DNA of 64,000 bases from Earliella scabrosa (GCA_022605405.1 JABYQQ010000009.1:620001-684000), one strand, 5' to 3'; positions 52,587 to 63,864 are shown, counted from the stretch's first letter. Numbers and translations are program-made. The notes: generated by a model not told the origin, from the letters alone.

Positions 52587-55500
52587 ATGCAGACCGCCAC
52601 ATCCGGCCCTTCTCATGATGATTTTGCCCAGCTGCAGGCTGAGCTTACCCTCGAGTATCTCCAGTCGCAACTCGTCACCAACTACAACGCCGCCTCCCAG
52701 AGATTCGGAAGGCTATACCGCGATGCCGCGTCTCTCAGCGAGGAGAGGAGTGAGTCTCGGCCTTATTCGTCGTCATAAAACCTTGGATAACAATCTCACT
52801 TTCAGGGATCACATTTGCATGGGCGAGATACACCACTCGCCAAAAAGGCCGTCACGGTGCCACTCTCAACTTCGTCTTCGATCGTCCGGAGCTTGCCTTC
52901 GTCTGCGATCACGACGCGTTGTTGAAGCTCAGAATTCATACAGTCCATAAAGCAAATGAAGAGTGAGTCCGAGATATGTATCTGTGGAAATCACCACACT
53001 TACTTGACCTGACGTAGTACGGCCTATTTATCGAACTTCTCTCTGACCTTCCGTGCGACGACGCAGTGGAGATCGATTGTGGGTAACGATATCAGAGTTG
53101 GTCACCACGAGAGTCGCATTCGGTTGCTCATCTTCGATCTCGATCGTAAGTGCACGGTGATCAATCTCATCTAGATTGACACCGAATGCATTGTTCGTAC
53201 ATAGATGCTACTCTGGTCACAGGGGTGGAAGACGATTTACCTCCTGAGGAGGTTACCAACCACGATCTTGAGCGGCTCTTGGGCAACTATCTGCGCTCCC
53301 TCCAGTCCGGCGGACATCATGTCCTCTTCTCCTCTCCCGAGTTCGATGACGATGAATTCCGCCCTCCTATCTACTTCTCTTTGGTCTCTAGCTCCAGCGA
53401 GACATCATTCCTCAAGGCGATTCACAACTTCACTGTAGCCATGATCAATGGCTACCTCTCATTGCTATGGTACACATGCGCCTTCGTCGTCCGCGAGAGG
53501 TCGCAAGGAGGCGTGAACGGCCCTTTGTGGGACGACACTACCTCCCTCGCGGAATACAGGACCTGGCTGAGCTCTGAGAGGGGCGATGAAGCTTGGTACT
53601 GCTGCCTCAAGTTCGGAATGCCCCGAGTGCAGATCCTCTGCGCTCGAGAAATCATATTGCTTTTTACCCTCACCGAGGTATCTTTCTCCCACGAGGAGCT
53701 AGGAATTGGCGACATGTGAGTGGCTCTTACTTCTGGTCTATACTCTTCAACTCATCGCACTCTATCGGTAGTCCGGCAGATTATGAGAATTGGGTGATTG
53801 GTATCATCGTCGACGTTGTCGGTGGTAAAACTGGGATCAGAATCAAGGCAGGGAGTGAGTGACAGAACCTTCGACATGGAGATGGTGTAAGCTGACTGTC
53901 AACTTCCAGGTCCCCGGTATTCGCGTCGTTTCTCGACGTTTGAACCGGGCCCAACAGAGGCGCACGTCTCTGCGTTCCGCCTTCTCATCAGCTTCTTCAT
54001 TTCGGAATACATGAGAATCATCGTGCACGCTGGTCTCCAAGATTTGGTCCGACGCCAATACACTCATATAGGCGTAACGACGTTGTCGGATCTCGATGGG
54101 AGCTGGTGGATGCTCGAGCGTGATTCCGGGAGCGGCTCGAATGCACTCGATACGACAATCCGACACACGAGGATGCAGCATTTCGAAGTCATCATGGCCA
54201 TCTCCCAGACCTCGATCAACACCCAATTCCGTGCTCGTCTCTCCAGGATTCGTGAACTGACGAGCTGGGAGTCCGGCGACTTTGGCGAGGACCATGTCTC
54301 CCTGGAAGTCAAGTCAATAACCGTACGACTCCTCAACAGCTACACGGATGAAGGCTGCCGAACAGACGGCTCGATGGGCAGTGCCATTGTCATGATCAGT
54401 ATCACGGAAGCCATGTTGAAATCCGTGCTGAAGATGAACGGTCAAGCCGACACGTACGAAGCGTAAGTCCATTGCTACCTTTGCATCTTGGACAGACTAA
54501 GGTCTATGTCAATTAGAATTCCCGAAACACGGATCAACGAGTGCTGCATCGCTTTTGAAGTGGAATTGAAGGAGTGCTTCCACAGCGAATTGCCCTACTC
54601 CAGCTACGACCAAAGGCCTTACGATGAACCACCCTCGGACGAGACAGCAGAATACTACCTTCGGCACATCTACATGGACTTTGCGCGTGCGTATACCGAC
54701 AGTGATCGCCTGAACGCCCCTAACCACAATTCTTCAGACGCCCGACCATCTCCTGCATACATGCACTTTGAGGACCTCGAGTATGACGGCACAGACCTCA
54801 GCGAACGTATCCAGATCACTCTCCTTGAGCGAGTTAGGAAAATGTACCTTCCCGCTCTCGCAGAGAACGGCTTCCACGTCCTCGCCAGCGTTCCCGTCTA
54901 CAACTGGACATCTACGATGCTTCCGACCTTCTACAAGCTAACGGCAATGGCCTTTCGGACATATTCCTACGAAGAGACGGTTGAGGAAAGTGACGTGGAA
55001 CAGGTGTCGCACTCCGAACAGATCCTCTTCCTCTTCGGCATGACAAGCACGAGCACAATCTCGAAGGTACATGGCTTCAACCCCTCGCCACGGCAGTGGA
55101 TCGTCCATGCAAGCACAGGCTTCTCCCATGGGACATTCGCCGTTTCCAAGGCCAGATTCATCCTACGGCTTCACGCACTCCTTGCGCGGGTGAATGCGCT
55201 GACGACACTTGTTCCCGTGTCTCCGACATACGATATGCACCCGAGCGCAGATGTCGTCCTTCGCTGGGCAGATCATGGCGATTTCAAGCGAACGGAGTGC
55301 AAGTGGAAGTCACTCAACTCCCAGGACGACCTTCATGCCGATAGGTTTGAGTGGAAATACCAGCGCCAGTGGCATTTGCATGAGGAGGGGTCAAACCTTA
55401 CGACTAATAAAGGCGACTACATCATCTTCTGTGGGTTTAGCAAGTATTATTTTGAGGAGAGCCAATGCTAACCATACAACGTTCCATCTCAGGCAGCACC

Positions 55501-56537
55501 GACAACGAACTCCAGCTGCCAGATGTCAACACGCTTTCCAATGGATCGCTGGAGATCAAGATGTCGGGAACCATCAAACTACGCATATCCAGCACCCGTG
55601 GCTCCACAGTGTATAAGTAGGTCTTCATCGTCACCCAATCAACCAATGGGATCCTCCTTACCATCGAGTCCTCACAGTACCGAGTCCTCTGCGATGTGGG
55701 AGGTCTCCATCTCCATCAAGACAGTCGGGCGCGGGGTGGTCAAGGTCGAGATCGACGGCCTCGACAACATCAAACAGCCGCAACCCAAGACAACGGTCCG
55801 CTACGGCAACGCCGCCAATGCGGACATGCTTGACGCCTACGCCATCCTCAAGAAGAAACTCCCGCGAAAGGAGGACTTCGACAACGTCCTCAAGGAGCTC
55901 CAGGAGCTCGAGGGTGCCTGGCGCTACTTCTATCCCAACGACAGCGCCTTCACCCTCTGCAGCCCCACGTTCAACTTCGACGGCGACCTGCTCTTCGAGC
56001 TCCGGCGCATGCAAGCTGACGCGCGCAACGGACGCAACGGCAGGATGGACGGACGCAACGGGCACGGACCGGGCGGAGGTGGAGGGCCCAACGGGAACGG
56101 CGGTCGCACCCCGTCCCGCCCGTCGTCCCCAAGTCCCTCTCTAGGCAGGTCTCCGCCGTCCCGTCCCGGAAGTCCCGTCAGTGGGAGCAATGTCTCGCGT
56201 TCGCCTTCCAGAGCAAGAGGCGGGACGGGCCCAGCATCCGGCTCCTTGGGGTCGACTTCACCAACAAGCCCACAGCAGCCACGAGGACGCACTGGCCCCA
56301 CGTCTGGCAACGGTGGTTCCCGCTCTCGCAGCGCAAGTCGAGGTCCTGTCGCACCGCGGGCGGCTGCCCAGGGTGAGTACGAACTTTGATCACAATCACC
56401 ATATCCTCATTGACCTGAAGGTCCCAGAACCAGGCGGTGAGTCGCCACCGCCTGTGAGCTCACCAATTCCGCCGACGAGGGGCAGAGGGCGAGGTACCGG
56501 TCGTGGGCGCGGACGAGGTGTTATTGGCTTGGGTTGA
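52587..56537 (+). CDS. Tandem paralogue B: large protein of unknown function with RG-rich tail
   Basis: Eleven exons (52587..52749, 52806..52962, 53018..53145, 53205..53715, 53772..53854, 53910..54462, 54517..54686, 54738..55430, 55493..55610, 55678..56372, 56428..56537) encode 1126 residues. It matches paralogue A block by block: FDRPELAFVCDHDAL, RSIVGNDIRVG, GGHHVLFSSPEFD, AISQTSINTQF, GFSHGTFAVSK, RVNALTTLVP, LEGAWRYFYP and FDGDLLFELRR. Nine introns share position and phase with A; 54463..54516 is extra. The intron 54687..54737 (51 nt) is stop-free and in frame, but I remove it because A has an intron there. The tail is longer than in A: Gly/Asn/Arg repeats, then Ser/Pro/Arg, ending in RGRGRGTGRGRGRG. 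Function unknown. Confidence 0.85.
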
Positions 56538-56752
56538 GCACTGGTCGACAGGTGATACGGAGACGAAGCAAACCATCGTGCGGGAGGTGTATCCCTCCGG
56601 GCTTGTGAGATGCAATGTACGATACTCAGGTGGAGACAGTCTTGTAGCGTTGTGCTTTGGAAATCGAAACATGTGCCTGGAATGGAACATCGCAATGGCA
56701 AGGGTGATGCATCGGGGCATACCACTCTATAGCTGTACACCAAGGAAACACA

Positions 56753-58217
56753 TTAGAGAGTTTTGATCTTAGCCTTCTCTTTCTCTTGTATCACCCGCTT
56801 AGCGTGCACATCTATGACTTGTCTGTCAGACATGCGCGCGAAGTAGTATGGGGATTGACTCACCCTTACGCTTCACCCAAGCCTCTACAGAGATTCCTGC
56901 GAACACCACGCTCGCCCCCAGCCATTGCCCTGGGGTCAGTTTGTGATTGTAAACGACGACGGAGAGCAGCATGGTGAACAGCTTCCGTGTCAGTGTGATC
57001 GTCCTACCAGTCATGTCAGTGGAAGATGAGTCGCACAAGAGCAACATAACGTACACAAGGGTCAGCGAGCCGAAATGTTGTAGCGTCTCGAAGATGAATA
57101 GCTGGCCCAGTGCACCCGTGAACGCAAATTGAGCCAGAGGTACCACCACAGACGGATGCGTGCGTATGAACTCGAGCGCGCCCTGCAGCTCGGTTCCAGA
57201 GGTCGAGGGGTGCAATACGGGAATGTATGGTAGGGGGAGGATGGAGATGACAGACGTAAGCGCGGTGCAAAAGAGGTTGATCCAGAACATCATCTGCTGG
57301 CCGGTAACCTTGTAGCGCGCAAAGATCTCGTCCTGGGTCGAGTTCGTCGCGCCGTCGATCGCGAGGTTGATGAGGAGGTATGTGATGCCGATGAGCTGTG
57401 TGTATGCGGAGAGGTCGCCGTTCTTCGACGCCTTGCCCTTGGAGGGTTTCTCCTTGCCGAAGCCCATGAACATGGTGATGCCGAGCGTGACCATCGCGAC
57501 GACGAGGTATTTGTGCGGCGCGAACTTGCGGCGGTAGAGCAGAACGTTCATGATCATCACGGGGACGAGCTTGCACGATTTGCCGAGCACCATGGCGGGA
57601 TATGTGATGTAGGAGAGCGCGGCGAAGCCGAATGGTGCAGCAGAAGTAATGAAGACGGCGCACTGAAAGTAGCGAAGTAGGAGGGACTTGTTGTCGAATC
57701 GGTGTTCAGGTTTGGGTGACTGCACGGCATGTCCATTCGTCTTTGCGACGCCGTTGGCCTTCCCATTTGCTGTGCCATTCGCGGTGCCGTTTGCTATATG
57801 CTTTGGAGCGTCGAAGAGGCCAAGCGTTTGGGAGACAGTCTGGCCGGGTTTCCGGCGGAGGAATATGTACCCGAGGGCTGCTATTGAGCTGAGCAGGCTT
57901 TGACACGTCCCCAAGAAGAGCGGAGAGTTGAACTTCTCAGAGGATTTGCCGTCTATAGATTGGAAGGGAACGGATACTGAGGCGACACTTCAGCGACCGT
58001 CTCTGTTGTTGAGGTTATGAACGCAACGTACGTCGTTCCTGGGCTATTGCCCACAACTGTATAGGGATAGGGGTCAGCCAGACATCAACCAGCGAGAACA
58101 GCAGACTCACCAGGAACATCGAGTATACTCCCACAACACATAATCCAAGTCTGTTCGACCAATTCAACGAACCGTCCAACGCGTCCCCCACTGCACTTCC
58201 TACCTCAGATACGACAT
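56753..58217 (-). CDS. HUT1: UDP-galactose/nucleotide-sugar transporter HUT1 (SLC35B1 type)
   Basis: Six minus-strand exons (58204..58217, 58111..58150, 58032..58056, 57055..57976, 56864..57003, 56753..56784) encode 390 residues. The first three exons are tiny and together encode MSYLRLGLCVVGVYSMFLLWAIAQER, split as 14, 40 and 25 nt. Family motifs include FITSAAPFGFAALSYITYPA, LGKSCKLVPVMIMNVLLYRR, TLGITMFM and TLTRKLFTMLLSVVVY. About ten membrane spans are expected. HUT1 proteins act in the ER; the lysine-rich C-terminal exon (EKEKAKIKTL) may serve retention. A low-complexity Ala-Asn-Gly repeat lies in the first cytosolic loop (about 57730-57800). Substrate is inferred from family; SLC35B1 proteins may exchange ATP/ADP. 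Confidence 0.93.
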
Positions 58218-58567
58218 GGCAGATGTTGGAAGTCCAGGAGAGAGTAAGGAGCGATGAAAGCAAGGGCCGAAGATAATAAGTTACAGCAAAGCAGGGAACA
58301 CTTGACCAGACCGTCCGCGAGATGCAGCTGAAGTTCGGAGAATACGTGGACCCAAGAGGTTAACTAGACGTGGCACAAACCCTAACCCCGCATATTGGTT
58401 TACGGGCCGGACGCTCCGTTATGCCGATAAAGACAACCTCCCATTCAGCGTGTACGGCGATACAAACAGCAACAGACGAGATATGTGTGCAGTAAAGATT
58501 ACCAGAACAGATGTAGTGTACCGGGGAAGCGCGAGTAAAACAACAGTGTCCGCGTAGGTTGAGTCGA
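58218..58567. other. 350 bp spacer between HUT1 and STYX genes
   Basis: It contains the HUT1 promoter and STYX 3' UTR. Nothing else is recognised. Confidence 0.45.
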
Positions 58568-59644
58568 CTACGTCTCCATAGCGTCGTCCTCGTCCTCGTC
58601 CATCAAAAACCGTTTCGTACGCTCTCCTTCCCTGTGCACATCAAGCATGATGTCAGCATGCGCGAAGTGAACGCGCTCAAAACTGTGGAATCCATACCTT
58701 TGCATGTGATCCTCGTCGTCCTCGTCTTCGCGCTTCCGGCGCACCGAGACAACGCGCTGCTGCGGGTGAGAAGCGATCGCATTCTTCGCCTTGTAGATGG
58801 ACTCGTATTCCTGCAGCATCACCAGATCAGCTGTGCACGTAAGGCGTGTCTGACAGAGGGGGTCTTGCCTTGATTTGGGTCATAAAGCCACCATTCGGCG
58901 AAATGCAGTAGCGGCGGTTCTGCACGAGGTGCAACGCGTCCTCCCAGGACAGCGAGTAGAACTGCATCGCGTACATCACCACAAAGGATGGTGAAAGGCT
59001 GATCCCGCCTGGGTGTGACGTTCGGGCGAACGTGAGACACTCCTAGTCGGGGACAACAATGGTGGCGCGCACCATTACAATGGACGAGAACGCAGCCGCC
59101 CTTCGCGATGGCCTCGTCAATAAACTGTTTTGCTCTTGCAGGTCGAGCTTGGGTTCAGAGGTGCGAGGGGAACGCATGGCACGAAGCACTCACTGGGGGA
59201 ACAGGCGGATCAGGTTCTGCTCCTCGCTGTCTTGCACATCGAGAACCATATACTGGAAGTGTTCGGGAAACCGGGGCCGCACAGAGAACGCTTCCTTCGC
59301 GTCGCGAATGCACACGCTGCACGCGAAGACCGTGCCGCCGCGCCGCTCAGTGCATCGTGGGGGCGGGCAGGAGGTGGCTGAACGTACATGTGCGTGATTC
59401 CCAGAGACTTCAGAGTATCTAGCGACTTCGATGCCTGCAGCGGCCCAAGGAACACACGAGGGAGGATCTCTTGACATTGCCGCCTCATCTCGTAGCTGCA
59501 GTGAGTGAGGGGGAAGGGAGTGAGCATCCATCATGCCAAAGTGGCTGACGGCCCGCGTCGGGATTGCACGCACGTCCATTCCACATCTGAGGGACCTTGG
59601 ATGAGTTCTCGTAGCTGATCCTGGGAGTATGGGGTCGTGTCCAT
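58568..59644 (-). CDS. STYX: STYX-like dual-specificity pseudophosphatase
   Basis: Seven exons (59574..59644, 59388..59495, 59194..59316, 59073..59134, 58869..59008, 58698..58810, 58568..58631) encode 226 residues, the size of animal STYX. The STYX signature is clear: WTYEMRRQCQEILPRVFLGP, GITHIVCIRDAKEAF, RLFPQAKQFIDEAI, NRRYCISPNGGFMTQI and KEYESIYKAKNAI. The active-site loop reads VLVHCNGGISLSP. The cysteine is present but the arginine of HCx5R is leucine, so phosphate binding should fail. STYX proteins bind rather than dephosphorylate phosphoproteins or kinases; animal STYX loses the cysteine instead. Intron 5 (58811..58868) begins with GC (AAG|GCAAGA), a GC-AG intron. The tail is acidic. 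Confidence 0.92.
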
Positions 59645-59860
59645 GGCTAGAGAGGAGAACTGGCGGAGGAGAAGGAATGTGGGAGTTATTGGGCGGAGAG
59701 GAGAGAGGAGGAGGATGCACAGTAGCCTAGGCGGCTAAAGGCAATAATCGAAGTGAGCATTTCCGGCGTCTTGCTTCGACTCTTCTTGGACAAACGACCA
59801 TCGTCTGGATTGCCTCTCTGCCGCCGTCCGTCTTTGCCTAGGCTCCCTGTCGCGCTCCGG
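59645..59860. promoter_or_regulatory. Short shared divergent promoter (STYX / ZNG1)
   Basis: Only 216 bp separate the two start codons, so both promoters and leaders must lie here. Purine-rich stretches near 59650-59715 are the only obvious composition feature; no TATA box is seen. Confidence 0.55.
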
Positions 59861-61473
59861 ATGGAGGACATCGATGATATTCCGTACGCAATGTCTACCA
59901 ACTCGCAGCACCTAGCGCGGCGCTAAGGAGTCCGCGCACAATAGTGAGCTTCTCGACACCACGAAGCCTGAGGATGCCTCAGAAGGCCTTTCGACTGCGA
60001 TAGAGCCATCAAAGTCAGCTGATGATGCTGCAGCCCGCACGGTGCCTCTCACCATTATATGCGGCTTTCTGGGTGCTGGCAAATCGACCCTTGTGAGGTG
60101 CGTGGAGTGATGCGGGCAAGAGTGTGAGTGCTAAGAAGAGATTCAGACGAATATTGACAGAGCGGCATGGTTATCGGATAGCGGTGATCATGAACGAGTT
60201 TGGAGACACCGCTGTAAGGGTCAGCTTCACTTGATGGGAAGCTAATCATTGAACGAGGGGGGCGGACTCAGGACATCGAAGGTACGCCCAACGGTCCTCA
60301 CGAAGTCGATGCCTCGAGCATAACTCGGTGCTAGCCAAGACGATCAACGTATCATCTCCTGACGATCCCAATCAAATATCTGAGGAGTTCCTCGAGCTTG
60401 CCAACGGCTGTCTATGCTGTAGCATCAAGGACACCGGCGTCGCCGCCATCGAGAAGCTCATGCAGCGTAAAGGCGCATTCGATCACATACTGCTCGAGAC
60501 CACCGGACTGGCGGACCCAGGTACGCCCAACATAGCTTTGGCTACTACTAACATGTACTAATTCTATAGCGCAGGTCCGATTGCATCTATGTTCTGGCAA
60601 AACGAAGAGTTTTCCATGGGGCTGGGACGCGAGATACACCTTGACGGAGTCGTGTGCGTAGTGGATGCGGTATTTGGCCGACAGGTATGTTCTTATCTCC
60701 TTGACTGGGAGGCACGGTATCAACTATACGTGTAGCAAATGGAGGAGGACCATGCTGCAGACGGTGTTGGGGAAAGTCTACGGTAGGTCCCTCATTCACG
60801 CTATGCCTATGACCCCTGGACAAGCGTGCTCATTGATCCCGTCAGGCAAATAGCGGCAGCGGACGTGATCCTCCTTAACAAAGTCGATCTTGTCTCTCCC
60901 AGCGAAGCGGACGCTACGGAAGAGGTCATCCGCGGCATCAACCCCGCCGCGTCGTTCTACCGAACTGTGCGCGGAGAAATCGACCTGAAGCACATCATGG
61001 GCGTCGATGCCTACGCTTCTCGCCAAATCATCGACGAGACACGCGCGTTGTCGATGAGCTGCGACCACCCTCATAACCACGACGACCATGACCACCAGCA
61101 TGTACACCCTAAGAAGCCTACACACTACGAGCTCCGCGGGATCTCCAGTTTACAGATCGATTGCCCCAAGCTCAGCGCGGAGCAAATGGACAAGCTTGAC
61201 CAGTGGGTCAGGACTGTGTTGTGGGAGAAGGAAGTTCCGGGTAGGCCCGCGAGGGACGCGGGAGCGATTGACGTGTTGCGCTGCAAGGGGCTGTTCGTCA
61301 CAGACGAAGGGGAGCTATATGTTCTTCAGGGCGTCAGGAACCTGTATGACATCTCGAGAGTTGAGGGCGAGGAGGCATTGGGCCTGCCAGACACTGGGAA
61401 GTTGGTGTTCATAGGGAAGGGACTCGGTGAGGATGTCAGACGGAGTTTAGAAGAACAATTGGGGATTGTATGA
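59861..61473 (+). CDS. ZNG1: CobW/ZNG1-type zinc metallochaperone GTPase
   Basis: Eight exons (59861..59883, 59945..60097, 60147..60213, 60272..60281, 60335..60520, 60575..60684, 60736..60782, 60846..61473) encode 407 residues. ZNG1 proteins use GTP to deliver zinc to methionine aminopeptidase. Motifs: Walker [11 protein letters not shown], the metal-binding GCLCC in [36 protein letters not shown], and a His/Asp-rich loop [15 protein letters not shown] at about residue 275. The C-terminal CobW_C domain begins [11 protein letters not shown] and includes VLRCKGLF. Exon 4 is only 10 nt (GACATCGAAG) and is needed for frame and for the conserved FGDTADIEA. The N-terminal [10 protein letters not shown] matches the acidic start typical of eukaryotic ZNG1, where it contacts the client. 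Confidence 0.93.
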
Positions 61474-61885
61474 CTACAGCTGACATGTGCGAAGCATCGG
61501 TCGTGCGCACAGTTCGTTCACAAAACTCCGTCCCTGATGCAATGTTCATGACGTCTTTTCCAAGCAAGCGTCATCGGGTCTATATTCGGAGGAAAAGCAT
61601 GAGTCACAAAGTTGGACAAGTTCTCGGAGGACGGTCACCGATAGATGCCTGCTAGGTAGCATGGATTCTCATGAGTCTGTCCGTGTAGGTTCGGCAGGAA
61701 CTCCGCGATCGATGGACCGTCCGCGTGCCCATCTCGGGACGCTTGAACCTGGATACCAAAGTCAATAGCTTTTCAGAGCACGACAGCCGGCAAAAAGACC
61801 CCACCCGAGCGCGTCGGGGACGCACGAAACAGTCCGGCGGATGCTTCCCTCTTCAATTTTCTGGCAGGGAACTTCTTTGCCATCG
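61474..61885. other. 412 bp convergent 3' region of ZNG1 and YAE1
   Basis: It lies between two stop codons facing each other. No gene or repeat is seen. Confidence 0.45.
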
Positions 61886-62550
61886 TCAGCTCCATTGCAA
61901 CGTTAGCCCGAGACTTCGTGCGATAGAAAGCAGGCGTTCCCTGAGCCGGGCAACATCGTCTGCCGTCGGGCGAGCGGGCGGGACCGAGCGTCCGTCGGCT
62001 CCGGGTGCGCTCATCTGAGCCAGGAGATCCTCGAGGCCTTCCATATCGCGCTTATCCTTGATCTCCTCGTTGGATTTCGCGGGATCCGTGAGCTCCGCGC
62101 CATCGTCATCCTCGTCCATCGGGCGGGCAGACTCGAGGTGCTCGCGGGCGTGCGCGATCGCCTCCAAGTCCGGGGGAGCGATGTCTGAGAATCGGACGTT
62201 CGCAAGGGTGGTGGCAATCCCTCTGACTTGTTCGAGAAGGGCTGCGTGGTCTTGTGGGTTGCGGGAGAGGAACGCTAGGAGCGCGGAGCAGAGGCCGCGG
62301 AGGATGCCCAGCTCGCGGCCGGTGGGTGCGCCGACCTGGGCGAAGCCGTCATCGAAGCCTTGCTGTAGGGCGGACTCTTTCCCGGCTGTTATGCCCTCTC
62401 TATAGCCTGCCTGTGCCGTCGGGCTCGTCTTGTTGTGCGGAGGGCAGGGAGGGCAAGAGGACGTACGTTCGTGAAATCAGAGGAGATCTTCTCCCATTCC
62501 GCATCCCGCAATGCCGTAGGATCGTTGCTCCAGAAAGCTTCGTCATCCAT
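61886..62550 (-). CDS. YAE1: Yae1 family protein (Fe-S adaptor for Rli1/ABCE1 maturation)
   Basis: Two exons, 62467..62550 and 61886..62410, encode 202 residues. Yae1 forms a complex with Lto1 that brings the ribosome-recycling ATPase Rli1 to the cytosolic iron-sulfur assembly machinery. The deca-GX3 motif region is evident at residues 29-65: GYREGITAGKE, then LQQGFDDGFAQVGAPTGRELG and ILRGL, with glycines every four residues. The N-terminus carries a short acidic motif DDEAFWSNDP, as in other Yae1 proteins. The C-terminal half is helical and charged. The single intron is 56 nt with normal signals. Confidence 0.9.
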
Positions 62551-63125
62551 CTGTTCGAGCTGACAAGTGTTGCGTGTTGCAATGAGAGGAATGGGATGAG
62601 GAGAAGAGTGGGAGGAGAAAGGATGGAAGGACGTACTTGGAAGTGGCCGGAGGAAGGGTCGGAGGCCGGGCCGACATCGGTAGCTCGAGCGCCAACGTAT
62701 GTATGCCAGGGTCAGATTCACGCTATGACCTCGAACATGATAACCTTCAAGCACCAAAGCTTCAGGGATACAGCTGGAGAATTCATGGGATGCATGCCCG
62801 GGGTGGACATGTGCGCCGCCGCGTTTATACTTCCCATCATCCCGACGTCTCAACAGAAAGAAAGCAAGGCGTGCGAAGAGTATAAAACCGCTCTTGATCC
62901 ATCCTTACGCAAATCTGCACGATTTCCGGACAATGTGAATGCGGTCTCGTCTTGTCTGGATGTCAGAGGCACTCCACATGTGAGCACATGTGGGTTTGCG
63001 CTGTTTGCGCGGTGCGCCCACCGTCATCCTGCATCACGCCTCCGGCCCACTTGGAGTCATTCATCCTCTGACGATTCTAGAGATGCCACGTCGAATGGGC
63101 CGACTTGGGGCTAACGGGAAAAATG
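62551..63125. other. Intergenic stretch right of YAE1
   Basis: It holds the YAE1 promoter. A TATAAAA lies at 62881-62887 on the plus strand but has no convincing gene directly after it. Open frames here lack conserved motifs. Confidence 0.4.
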
Positions 63126-63480
63126 TCACACCTGACGTTCACCGCATTCAATCACATCGAGCGTGAGATGTGCAGTGGTGTGGGCCGACAGTGGCCGATA
63201 TCGGAGCACAGTAAGTAGAACACAAAGCTGCACAGTAGTCTCAGAGTTCATGAGACCTACGACGTGGTGGGTAGCCTCGTGAAGCAGCGAAACAGTCTCA
63301 GAGTAGACGGCATCGGGAACTTGGCCCGGGGGATCGGCAGATGTGTACTTACCTAACATGAGTCTGTGCGACTCTGTACCACCGAGTTCGCCGGTGACGA
63401 TCACTGTCTGACGTACTGGGCATCGAAAGGTAGTGGTTCTTCCCCGCAGAGTTCGAAAGCGTCTATTACGGTGAGAAACG
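63126..63480 (-). CDS. Possible small hypothetical gene (low confidence)
   Basis: Two minus-strand frames here read like protein in series: one ending FLTVIDAFELCGEEPLPFDA, the next TVIVTGELGGTESHRLML, continuing to VLLTVLRYRPLSAHTTAHLT and a stop at 63126. A GT-AG intron could join them, but I could not fix both splice sites or the start. The spacing of hydrophobic strands could fit a small beta-barrel (OB-fold) protein. This may instead be chance coding potential. Confidence 0.25.
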
Positions 63481-63813
63481 AAGAGGGCATGGGAGGGACA
63501 AGGGGCAGTCGAGGTACCACCTGGTGCACACTTTCGCCCAGGAAAGTAGAGATGTAGTATGCCGTCGACTGGTCTGGTGCGATCTTTGCGCAGGAAGTGT
63601 TGATTGACACAGAGGTGGACTGGACTCTGGAGTCAGTAGGTGGAAGGTGGGGAAAGGCAGTGGCCACGAGCGCTACACCGGAAGTAAATGTGCGCTGACA
63701 TAAGCCGGAGTAGTCAATTCTCGTGGGACGACCTGCCGGATTTGGGTGTACCTGGAAAACGATATAACCGTCCGAGACGTACCATTGACCTCCAACTTTT
63801 ACCGTCAACCGCG

Positions 63814-63864
63814 CTCTCTTCCTCCTTCCCTCCTCCTTCCCTCTTCTTTTCTTTCTCCTCCTTT
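63814..63864 (+). promoter_or_regulatory. 51 nt pure pyrimidine tract upstream of P450 reductase
   Basis: Every base from 63814 to 63864 is C or T, ending 27 nt before the start codon. CT-rich tracts at this position are common in strongly transcribed filamentous-fungal genes, near transcription start sites. Confidence 0.7.

Noticed and set aside
58568..59644. Active dual-specificity phosphatase
   Set aside because: The essential arginine of HCx5R is leucine, and the overall match is to STYX.
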